From: Clostridiales bacterium
GTDB lineage: Bacteria; Bacillota; Clostridia; Lachnospirales; CAG-274
Assembly: GCA_018371275.1 (NCBI GenBank)
Contig: JAHALF010000024.1
Location: 1 to 12,471, forward strand
Direction: 5' to 3'
DNA: 12,471 nucleotides
The notes below the pieces were generated by a model that worked only from the letters and a program-made list of their open reading frames with translations, had not been told where the DNA came from and made no database searches. Of this stretch, positions 1 to 5,703 are shown piece after piece; the stretch's first letter is position 1, and each line of letters opens with the position of its first letter. The translations under genes were made by a program, and so were the position numbers.

Positions 1-5
1 CTAAT

Positions 6-119
6 ATGTGGATATATGAAAAAAAATTAGAGTTTCCTGTAAAGATTAAAAATAAAAACCCTCAACTTGCTAAATTAATTTTAACTCAATATGGAGGACT
101 ATATGGCTATAGGGTATAA
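6..119 (+). pseudogene. cotJC: CotJC spore-coat Mn-catalase-like protein, N-terminal fragment cut off by the inserted element
   Basis: The reading frame starts MWIYEKKLEFPV and runs to ILTQYGG, the characteristic N-terminus of CotJC. CotJC is a spore-coat protein of the manganese-catalase family, usually about 190 aa and normally made in the mother cell from a cotJABC-type operon. Identity stops after codon 31 (base 98). The next six codons (LYGYRV) come from the element and end at TAA (117-119), giving a 37-aa product. The missing remainder resumes in frame at 12373. In CotJC the QYGG motif is followed by (P/A)DGE, whose Glu lines up with the first metal ligand of manganese catalases, so this fragment has no metal site. 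Only 5 bases precede the ATG, so its ribosome binding site is not visible. Gene identity rests on recall of the family, but the match of both halves is strong. Confidence 0.9.
87..99 (+). other. attL core, 13-bp direct repeat at the left junction
   Basis: CAATATGGAGGAC lies within cotJC codons 28-32 and is repeated exactly at 12373-12385. To its left is cotJC sequence; to its right is element sequence with the arm TATAGGG at 108-114. Large serine recombinases cut at a central dinucleotide and leave short identical cores like this. Confidence 0.85.
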
Positions 120-126
120 AAATATA
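108..126. repeat. attP right arm, inverted-repeat partner of 12353-12371
   Basis: The 19 bases read TATAGGG followed by TATAAAAATATA. Their reverse complement matches the 19 bases at 12353-12371 at 15 of 19 positions, including all seven of CCCTATA. When the ends are joined in an excised circle, the two arms face each other around the core, like recombinase and zinc-ribbon binding sites in attP of large serine integrases. The symmetry centre falls between the two G residues at core positions 10 and 11. Confidence 0.65.
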
Positions 127-161
127 ATACAATAAAATAAATCTTTTATTGTATTATATTT
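120..161 (+). terminator. Hairpin terminator just inside attL
   Basis: An 18-bp perfect stem (120-137 with 144-161) closes a 6-base loop TAAATC. It is followed by T-rich sequence (TATTTTTATTTTTT near 165-179). It begins directly after the stop codon of truncated cotJC (117-119). The likely role is to end cotJ-operon transcripts before they enter the element. The stem is almost all A-T, so termination strength is uncertain. Confidence 0.6.
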
Positions 162-498
162 ATAGTATTTTTATTTTTTAAATTTATATTTTTAGCCTTA
201 TTTTTATATATTTTCATTTTTTCAGTACCCATTCTAGTACAAAAAATTAATGTTTCATAGTGTATTTTATTGTTATTTTTATCTTCTGGTTTGTCTATTC
301 TTCATTTAGTTATTTACGTTGTATGTATTTTGTGGTATTATATACATAAGAAAAAAGCTAATCTCGTTGCAATTTCTAAGGCAAAATGCAACATTGTTAG
401 CCTACTATGTTATTATCTATTAAAAAAGGGTTTAGGATATAAAAAAATAAAAAAAGAAAGAAATTAAGCTGACAAACAAAAAATATGAATAAAAAAAT
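162..498. other. Stretch without a confident gene
   Basis: Apart from a possible transposase tail (270-467), this stretch has no well-supported gene. The sequence is AT-rich, with short open frames on both strands and no good ribosome binding site before 270. It looks like decayed accessory DNA between the attL-side terminator and the two-way terminator near 500. Confidence 0.6.
270..467 (+). pseudogene. Possible C-terminal remnant of an IS110-type transposase
   Basis: The 65-residue frame ends with KKANLVAISKAKCNIVSLL, then CYYLLKKGLGYK. This pattern resembles the end of IS110-family transposases, where a basic stretch is followed by a (V)AxxxxxK helix, a hydrophobic helix ending in LLKK, and a final xxPY/xxGY. 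No catalytic part is present, the upstream residues are hydrophobic and unlike the family, and there is no Shine-Dalgarno sequence before the ATG, so it is probably not translated as written. It is followed 31 bases later by a terminator hairpin. The similarity is from memory and short; it could be a chance open frame in AT-rich DNA. Confidence 0.3.
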
Positions 499-525
499 GA
501 CTAGTAAATAAACTAGTCTTTTTTT
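491..525. terminator. Two-way rho-independent terminator
   Basis: The hairpin GACTAGT-AAATAA-ACTAGTC (499-518) is followed on the plus strand by seven T (519-525). It is preceded by seven A (491-497), giving a T run on the minus strand as well. It can therefore stop minus-strand transcripts from the secreted-protein gene (ends at 606) and any plus-strand transcript from the left end. Confidence 0.85.
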
Positions 526-605
526 AAATTTTTACAGGTAAAAATGGATATAAGCGAACGAGTTTTTTCCTTTACTTCATAATTTATAAACAACGTACCA
601 AACTA

Positions 606-1031
606 TTAAGTTAAACTAATATAATAATCTCCTTTTTCTGTAGCTTTTCCTTGAAAAGTTATTTTACCCTCAAATGCATTTATTCTATTTAATTTTACTG
701 TTTCTCCTGGTAAAATAGTTTGTTCAGGACAAACTATTTCTCCTTTTTCATTAATAGCTCTAACAGTTATAGAATATTTATTTGAAGCCCCATTTGTTAC
801 TTTAGGACTATCTTTCCAAAAATTATTGTAAGTTGTTATATTACAATATGATTCATTAGACAAATAAGCAGTACCAGGCCAACTCCAACGTGGTTGTATA
901 TTATTTTCAGATGTAATTAATAATTCACTTTCATTAAATTTTAAATTATTATCACTTGCATATATTGCTGTTGTAAAAACACTAATTAATACAAATATAA
1001 ATGATATAATTTTCATTAATTTTTTTTTCAT
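606..1031 (-). CDS. Small secreted protein of unknown function
   Basis: This 141-aa protein has a clear Sec signal peptide: MKKKLMK, a hydrophobic core (about residues 8-24) and a likely signal peptidase site after AIYA (residue 25). The mature part of about 116 residues has two cysteines (63 and 101) that could form a disulfide. Its pattern of alternating hydrophobic and polar segments (SITVRAINEKGE, ETVKLNRI, GKITFQGKA, DYYISL) suggests a small all-beta domain. I recognise no family. The start is supported by AGAGGAG eight bases upstream of the ATG. It is monocistronic, with the two-way terminator at 491-525 downstream and a broken RepL-like gene upstream. Export is well supported; any function such as adhesion or toxin activity would be a guess. 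Confidence 0.75.
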   Translation of the reverse strand: MKKKLMKIISFIFVLISVFTTAIYASDNNLKFNESELLITSENNIQPRWSWPGTAYLSNESYCNITTYNNFWKDSPKVTNGASNKYSITVRAINEKGEIVCPEQTILPGETVKLNRINAFEGKITFQGKATEKGDYYISLT

Positions 1032-1205
1032 AAAAATTACTCCTCTTATATTTTTAAATTTATATTAAATATAACATATTTACCATTTTATATAAATAAT
1101 AAAAGTTTAAAAAAATTTAATTTCATAAATTTTTTACAATTTTTATTATAAAAATTTGTATAATTTAATATACTAATAATTTGATATATATTTAATATAT
1201 TAAAA
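1032..1205. other. AT-rich leader region of the secreted-protein gene
   Basis: The 174 bases are nearly pure A+T and hold the ribosome binding site AGAGGAG of the downstream minus-strand gene. The promoter must lie here, but many TATAAT-like words occur and none has a convincing -35 partner, so I do not assign one. Confidence 0.4.
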
Positions 1206-1498
1206 TTATTCAAATCTAGTTAATAGTGCTGCCTCTTTTTCTGAACTTCCACAGTGTATTAAATCACTATGTATCATATAGCCCCTGTTCTTCTTTTAAT
1301 AATTCCTACGTATTATAAGATTTTTAATGTTTCTATAACCATTGGCTTTGATACTCCACTTTTTTCTGCTAACTCTCCAGTGGTTATAATTAAAGTATTA
1401 TTTGATTTAATATATATTTTACAACTTCCATTTTCTTATTTCCTAGACTGTCAATTAAATTAATTATAATAGGATAAATAAGTCATCATAAAACCATT
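1206..1498 (-). pseudogene. Decayed RepL-like plasmid replication initiator
   Basis: Read on the minus strand across several frames, the fragments line up in order with RepL of small Bacillota plasmids. They are GFMMTYLSYYN, then DSLGNKKMEVVKYILNQ, then SNNTLIITTGELAEKSGVS with KPMVIETLKIL, then YVGIIKRRTGAI, then MIHSDLIHCGSSEKEAALL. The central part is a winged helix-turn-helix of the kind RepL uses to bind DNA. At least two in-frame stops (after YYN and after LKIL) and several frame changes break it, so it is not functional. The family match is from memory of the RepL pattern, but order and spacing agree over about 95 residues. It suggests the element once captured or derived from a replicating plasmid. 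Confidence 0.7.
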
Positions 1499-1553
1499 AC
1501 GTTCTACTTTTTCTTAAATGTGCGTTTGTTGTTTTATTATTAATTTTGATTGT

Positions 1554-2990
1554 TTAATAAGAGTAGTAGTAAAATTCAAGTGTTTTATCTACTTTATTAA
1601 ATACTATTTTTTCAATACAAGCTTTAACATATAATATTTTATCAAGATTTGAGGAGTTTTTATCTATAATAAGATTTTTAAGATTTTCTATATTAGTTTT
1701 AAATTCATTTAAATTTATTTCATTTTGTGTATTAATTAAGTTTAATTTATCTTTTATGTTTTTTATTTGATTTTCAATTAATATTTTATTTTTTTTATAA
1801 TCTTCTAACGTATCAATACTATCTAAATATGCAGTTTTTGCACGATTAAGCTTAACATTTAGTTTATTAAGCTCCAAATTGAGTAATTTTATTTTTTCAT
1901 ATTTATTTTTATCATTTTTTAATTTTAAATTTAATGTATTTAAGTCTTTAAATGATATACTACTAATTTCTTTTAAAAATAATTCTTCAATTTCTTTTAT
2001 AGGGATAGCACTAGAGATTTTACATTTACCATGACTATACCCTATACATTGTGTATATTTACCACCCATAGATAAGTTAGAACCACAATAGGCACATTTT
2101 ATTGTACCACTAAGATAATGTTTAAATTCTGTAATAGGCCTTTCTTTTGGTTTATATTTTTCTTTAAAATTTTGTATCTTAATTTGAGTTTTTTTGAAGG
2201 TATCTTTATCTATAATAGGAGGATAGTTACCTTTAATTATATAAGCAGGTTTTTTGTAATCTCTTTTTCTTTTTCCATCTTCACACCAAGTAGTATATCC
2301 CATATAGACGGTATTTTTTAATATATATTCTATTGAGCGTCTTTCAAACTTATTTCCTCGTTTTGTTTTATAACCTAAATCATTAAGATTTTTTGTTATT
2401 TGTTGGATAGGCTTATCATTTAAAAATTCAGTAAAAATATATTTTACAATTTTAGCCTCATTTTCATTAATTACAAGTGTTTTGTTAGTTTTATCATTAT
2501 TATACCCTAAAGGTGCATATGCTTGGTATTCTCCTCGTTTAGCTTTTTCAGACATTCCTTTTTTTACTTCTTCTGCTAAGTTTAAAGAATAGTATTCTGC
2601 CATAGCCTCAAGCATACTTTCTAATATTATAGAAAATTTATCATCTTCTAAAGATTCTGTTATACTAATTACTTTTATATTACATTCTTTTTTTAGTAAT
2701 GATTTATATACAACACTATCTTCTCTATTACGGGCAAATCTATCAAATTTATGTACTAATATAATATTAAATGGTGTTGGCTTATTTTTTGCAGTATATA
2801 TCATTTTCATAAATGCAGGTCTTTTTTCTGCTTTTCTGCCAGAATATCCGTCATCTACAAATATGTATTCGTTAGGTAGTATTAAGTTATTTTCTTTTAC
2901 ATATTTTTTTATTGCATTTAACTGTGCATCTAGACTATATTCTATCTGGTCATCTGTACTAACTCTTATATATGCACAAGCTATATTCAT
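1554..2990 (-). CDS. Large serine recombinase (SpoIVCA-like), likely integrase/excisionase of the element
   Basis: This 478-aa protein has the full architecture of large serine recombinases. The N-terminal resolvase domain (about 1-150) has the nucleophile Ser11 in YIRVSTDDQ and arginines in KFDRFARN (Arg84, Arg87). The recombinase domain follows (about 155-270, starting near YAPLGYNN). Then come a zinc ribbon (Cys299, Cys302, Cys315, Cys323) and a long Leu/Lys-rich coiled coil (about 340-440), the region that controls integration versus excision. Size is close to SpoIVCA of the skin element. The ribosome binding site AAAGGAG precedes the ATG. It is transcribed toward attL and diverges from the 72-aa gene across 156 bp; its upstream region contains TATAAT (3054-3059, minus strand) but no good -35. 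No frameshift or missing catalytic residue is seen, so it should be active. Confidence 0.95.
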   Translation of the reverse strand: MNIACAYIRVSTDDQIEYSLDAQLNAIKKYVKENNLILPNEYIFVDDGYSGRKAEKRPAFMKMIYTAKNKPTPFNIILVHKFDRFARNREDSVVYKSLLKKECNIKVISITESLEDDKFSIILESMLEAMAEYYSLNLAEEVKKGMSEKAKRGEYQAYAPLGYNNDKTNKTLVINENEAKIVKYIFTEFLNDKPIQQITKNLNDLGYKTKRGNKFERRSIEYILKNTVYMGYTTWCEDGKRKRDYKKPAYIIKGNYPPIIDKDTFKKTQIKIQNFKEKYKPKERPITEFKHYLSGTIKCAYCGSNLSMGGKYTQCIGYSHGKCKISSAIPIKEIEELFLKEISSISFKDLNTLNLKLKNDKNKYEKIKLLNLELNKLNVKLNRAKTAYLDSIDTLEDYKKNKILIENQIKNIKDKLNLINTQNEINLNEFKTNIENLKNLIIDKNSSNLDKILYVKACIEKIVFNKVDKTLEFYYYSY

Positions 2991-3146
2991 AAAATCAACT
3001 CCTTTATAAAAGTTAAGATTAAGTTAATTTTATTATATATTTTAGATTTTATAATTATACATAATTTAAGAAGACAAATTTACAATAGTGTTTGTAATAG
3101 GACAGGTTATAAATTTAATAAGTTTTTAAAGGAGGGGGTAATAATT

Positions 3147-3365
3147 ATGTCTAAAAAAAGAGAACCTTTAAAATGTAAATCATACTTAAATGTAACTAAT
3201 GAAGATGGAATAATAACTCCTATATTAATAAAAGATACCGATGGGGTTATAAATAAAGAATATCAAGGAAAATGGGATAAAGCAGTAAAAAAAATGCTTA
3301 TGAATTGTGCTAAAATATATGCTAATAAAAATGGGTTAGATTTAGAAATAATAGAAGATAAGTAA
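3147..3365 (+). CDS. 72-aa protein of unknown family, candidate recombination directionality factor
   Basis: The small protein is charged and lysine-rich, with no signal peptide or membrane segment. Residues 1-35 look beta-rich (SYLNVTNEDGIITPILIKD) and residues 40-64 are likely helical (GKWDKAVKKMLMNCAKIYANK). The start has a strong ribosome binding site (AAAGGAGG, 3128-3135). It sits head to head with the recombinase gene. Large serine recombinases need a small partner protein for excision, and that partner is often encoded close to the recombinase, as with sprB beside sprA in SPbeta. That makes this the best candidate in the element, on position and size alone. I see no sequence signature that proves it. 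The 63-residue stretch after the start shows no frameshift, so the gene looks maintained. Confidence 0.65.
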   Translation: MSKKREPLKCKSYLNVTNEDGIITPILIKDTDGVINKEYQGKWDKAVKKMLMNCAKIYANKNGLDLEIIEDK

Positions 3366-3390
3366 TATTTTATCGTTATTATATATTTTC

Positions 3391-3424
3391 TTAAGTGTAA
3401 AAAGTACTTGAATTTTATACTTAA
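3391..3424. repeat. Hairpin between the 72-aa gene and the zinc-ribbon gene
   Basis: TTAAGTGTAAAA (3391-3402) pairs with TTTTATACTTAA (3413-3424) with one G-T pair around a 10-base loop. It lies 26 bases after the 72-aa gene. No T run follows on the plus strand, so it is not a classical terminator; it may stabilise or end the transcript weakly. Confidence 0.4.
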
Positions 3425-3555
3425 AAGATATAATATTATATTATTACAAAATATAAATAATACATAAATGTAGTTAGACAGGGGGGATTATAATATTCTT
3501 ATAAATAAAAATTTTTGTTATTTTAAATTTTATTAAAATAATAAGGAGAAACTAT

Positions 3556-3765
3556 ATGGAAAAAAAGCAGTATATTTGTGTAAAATGTGGTTATACATAC
3601 TTTGAAAGTGACCAATTTCAAGCTACTGGGGGCAATTTTGCAAAAATTTTTGACATTCAAAATAAAAAATTTACTACTATTAGTTGTAAAAGATGTGGCT
3701 ATACTGAATTATATAAACAAGATTCGGACAGTGGCTTAAATATTATTGATTTTTTAATAAATTAA
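3556..3765 (+). CDS. Small zinc-ribbon protein (predicted nucleic-acid-binding)
   Basis: This 69-aa protein carries two CxxCG knuckles, CVKCGY (Cys8, Cys11) and CKRCGY (Cys44, Cys47), separated by about 32 residues that include a FESDQFQATGG stretch. This is the layout of the small zinc-ribbon family annotated in Bacillota as predicted nucleic-acid-binding Zn-ribbon proteins (COG3478/zinc_ribbon_13 type). The start follows AAGGAG with good spacing. It is followed immediately by a terminator (3775-3798), so it ends the recombination-module side of the element. Such proteins are common in chromosomes and their role is unknown; a role in element regulation or recombination is possible but unsupported. 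Confidence 0.8.
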   Translation: MEKKQYICVKCGYTYFESDQFQATGGNFAKIFDIQNKKFTTISCKRCGYTELYKQDSDSGLNIIDFLIN

Positions 3766-3774
3766 ATTATAAAG

Positions 3775-3798
3775 AAGATAGCATAAGCTATCTTTTTT
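3775..3798 (+). terminator. Rho-independent terminator after the zinc-ribbon gene
   Basis: The stem AAGATAGC-ATAA-GCTATCTT is followed by a run of T (3793-3798). It separates the recombination module from the ascorbate operon. Confidence 0.85.
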
Positions 3799-3839
3799 AT
3801 TTTATAACTAATAGTCAATTGTTTTATGATAAAAAAGAA

Positions 3840-3921
3840 CATAAAAATATGATTATTAAAGTACAAATTTAAGAAAATATAAAAAATAATCATAAAAATT
3901 TGAATCGCTCATAAAAATATG
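3840..3921. promoter_or_regulatory. Repeated CATAAAAATATG boxes, candidate operators of the ascorbate operon
   Basis: CATAAAAATATG occurs at 3840-3851 and 3910-3921, with a one-mismatch copy CATAAAAATTTG at 3891-3902. The last copy abuts the predicted -35 box (3922). An inverted pair ATGATTATT (3849-3857) and AATAATCAT (3885-3893) overlaps two of the boxes and could allow DNA looping. These are reasonable binding sites for the DeoR-family regulator encoded in the operon, but AT-rich DNA yields such repeats by chance more easily than normal. Confidence 0.4.
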
Positions 3922-3950
3922 TTGAATTTTATAATGATATATGATAATAT
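3922..3950 (+). promoter_or_regulatory. Predicted sigma-A promoter of the ascorbate operon
   Basis: TTGAAT (3922-3927), a 17-base spacer and TAATAT (3945-3950) lie about 78 bases before the ulaG start. A TATAAT at 3930-3935 also exists without a matching -35. This is the only sizeable gap before the operon, so a promoter is expected here. Confidence 0.5.
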
Positions 3951-4027
3951 TTTATATATAATGATAGATAATAATAAAAAATAAAATAAAAACTATATAC
4001 AAAATAAATATTAAGGAGGTTATTATA

Positions 4028-5131
4028 ATGAGTAAAATTAGCGAAATGACTAGAGAAAAGTGGATAATGAACACTTTTCCAGAGTGGGGAACTTGGTTAA
4101 ATGAAGAAATTGAAGGCGAAGTAGTTAAAGAGGGCAATGTAGCAATGTGGTGGCTTGGCTGTACTGGCATTTGGATAAAAACACCTAAAGATTGTAACAT
4201 TACAATAGATTTATGGTGTGGAAATGGAAAAAGGACACACGGCAATGGGTTAATGAATGTTGGTCATCAAATGGCAAATATGTGTGGTGCTAGAAAAATG
4301 CAACCTAATTTAAGAGCAATACCTTTTGTAATAGACCCGTTTGCTATAAAACAAGTAGATGCTGTTTTAGCAACACACTATCATCAAGACCATATGAGTT
4401 TAGAATATGCAGCACATGTTATTCAATCTGGTATGAAAACAATAGATGAAAATGGAAAAGAAATACCAGTTCCATTTATTGGTCCTAAAAAATCAGTTGA
4501 AACTTGGATAAAATGGGGTGTTCCTGAAGATAGATGTATAATAGTAAAACCAGGAGATACTATAAAAATAAAAGATTTAGAAATAATTGCATTAGATTCT
4601 TTTGATAGGACTTGTCTTGTAACAACAGATTCTACTGGTCCAGATAGAGAAGAACTAACAGGTATTTGTCCAACAGATATGGATGATAAGGCTGTAAATT
4701 ATGTAATTAAAACTCCTGGAGGAAATATATATCATAGTGGGGATTCACATTATTCTATATATTTTGCAAAACATGGCAAAGATTATGATATAGATGTAGC
4801 TTTTGGATCTTATGGGGAAAATCCTATTGGTATGCAAGATAAAATGACATCTTCGGATGTATTAAGAATGGCAGAGGCTTTAAGATGTAAAGTTGTAATA
4901 CCTATACATTATGATGTATGGACAAATTTCATGGCAGATATAAATGAAATAAGAGTATTATATGATATGAAAAAAGACAGACTTGATTATAAATTCCACC
5001 CATTTTTCTGGGAAGTTGGTGGTAAATATGTGTATCCTTTAGATAAAGATAAAAGAGCATATCATCACCAAAGAGGCTTTGAAGATTGTTTTGAGGCACC
5101 TCAAAATATACCATTCCGTTCTTGTTTATAA
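4028..5131 (+). CDS. ulaG: L-ascorbate-6-phosphate lactonase
   Basis: This 367-aa cytoplasmic metallo-beta-lactamase-fold hydrolase would open the lactone of L-ascorbate-6-phosphate to 3-keto-L-gulonate-6-phosphate, the first step after PTS import. The metal motif THYHQDH (His117, His119, Asp121, His122) is present, with further expected ligands in YHSGDSHYS (His236, Asp239) and IPIHYD (His294). Length is close to the family norm of about 355. The start follows a perfect AAGGAGG and is the first gene of the operon. A stable 15-bp hairpin separates it from the PTS genes. Identity is supported both by the protein and by the neighbouring ascorbate PTS, ulaE and ulaF. Confidence 0.93.
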   Translation: MSKISEMTREKWIMNTFPEWGTWLNEEIEGEVVKEGNVAMWWLGCTGIWIKTPKDCNITIDLWCGNGKRTHGNGLMNVGHQMANMCGARKMQPNLRAIPFVIDPFAIKQVDAVLATHYHQDHMSLEYAAHVIQSGMKTIDENGKEIPVPFIGPKKSVETWIKWGVPEDRCIIVKPGDTIKIKDLEIIALDSFDRTCLVTTDSTGPDREELTGICPTDMDDKAVNYVIKTPGGNIYHSGDSHYSIYFAKHGKDYDIDVAFGSYGENPIGMQDKMTSSDVLRMAEALRCKVVIPIHYDVWTNFMADINEIRVLYDMKKDRLDYKFHPFFWEVGGKYVYPLDKDKRAYHHQRGFEDCFEAPQNIPFRSCL

Positions 5132-5155
5132 TTTTATAATTAAAAATTTAAGTTG

Positions 5156-5187
5156 ATAAGTATCTATGTTTTAACATAGATACTTAT
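5156..5187 (+). repeat. 15-bp perfect hairpin between ulaG and ulaC
   Basis: ATAAGTATCTATGTT (5156-5170) pairs perfectly with AACATAGATACTTAT (5173-5187) around TT. No T run follows, and the ulaC ribosome binding site begins 11 bases later. It could be an mRNA-stability or partial-termination element that sets ulaG apart from the PTS genes, or a protein-binding palindrome. Confidence 0.6.
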
Positions 5188-5210
5188 ACTACTACATAGG
5201 AGGAGTTACT

Positions 5211-5666
5211 ATGTTAAGAGAATTTTTTGAAAAAAAACATTATAAGTTTGCTAAAGAGGCTAAAAATTGGCAAGAGGCAATACGTATGAGCTGTGAGCCA
5301 TTATTATTAGATAATACAATTACAGAAAAATATGTTGATTGTATAATACAAAATGTAGAAGAATATGGTCCATATATTGTTATAATACCTAATGTAGCTA
5401 TGCCACATTCACAAATTAGCGCAGAAGGTGTAAATCATACAGCAGTAACATTTATGAAACTAGACAAGGCAGTCAGTTTTGATGAAAATGACCCTGAAAA
5501 AGATGCAAAATTATTTTTTACAGTAGCTTCTTGTAACCCAGATCAACATATGGATAATATTGTTAACCTTAGTAAAATATTTGAAAATGAAGAGCTAATA
5601 AATGAATTACTTGAAATAGAAACAGGTGAAGAACTTTTAAAATTACAAGAAAAGTATTTAGATTAA
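5211..5666 (+). CDS. ulaC: Ascorbate-specific PTS EIIA component
   Basis: This 151-aa cytoplasmic phosphocarrier would take phosphate from HPr and pass it to UlaB during ascorbate uptake. It belongs to the mannitol/fructose-type EIIA family. The active-site histidine is His66 in NVAMPHS, and the second conserved histidine is His113 in CNPDQHMDNI. Length matches stand-alone UlaC (about 155 aa). The start follows AGGAGGAG. It is 37 bases ahead of the chosen ulaA start and clearly in the same transcript. It is a single-domain protein, without the PRD or transcription-regulator domains seen in some Bacillota EIIA fusions. Confidence 0.93.
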   Translation: MLREFFEKKHYKFAKEAKNWQEAIRMSCEPLLLDNTITEKYVDCIIQNVEEYGPYIVIIPNVAMPHSQISAEGVNHTAVTFMKLDKAVSFDENDPEKDAKLFFTVASCNPDQHMDNIVNLSKIFENEELINELLEIETGEELLKLQEKYLD

Positions 5667-5703
5667 TATTTTGTATGTTATAATAAGAAAGGAGTCAAAC
5701 CTT

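Noticed and set aside
180..310. Minus-strand open stretch ending ETLIFCTRMGTEKMKIYKNK, faintly like the end of a UvrD-type helicase
   Set aside because: Too short, no start or ribosome binding site, and the helicase motif is not convincing.
1269..1463. Plus-strand 64-aa frame
   Set aside because: It is antisense to the RepL-like remnant, which explains the sequence better, and has no ribosome binding site.
3060..3068. CATAATTTA, a match to the sigma-K -10 consensus CATAnnnTA, upstream of the 72-aa gene
   Set aside because: No AC-type -35 element sits 16-17 bases upstream, and no sigma-E -35 at the right distance either. Such words are expected by chance in DNA this AT-rich.
3900..3913. TTGAATCGCTCATA as a catabolite-repression (cre) site before ulaG
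   Set aside because: The central CG and part of the left half fit, but at least two conserved positions differ from the cre consensus, so I do not call it.
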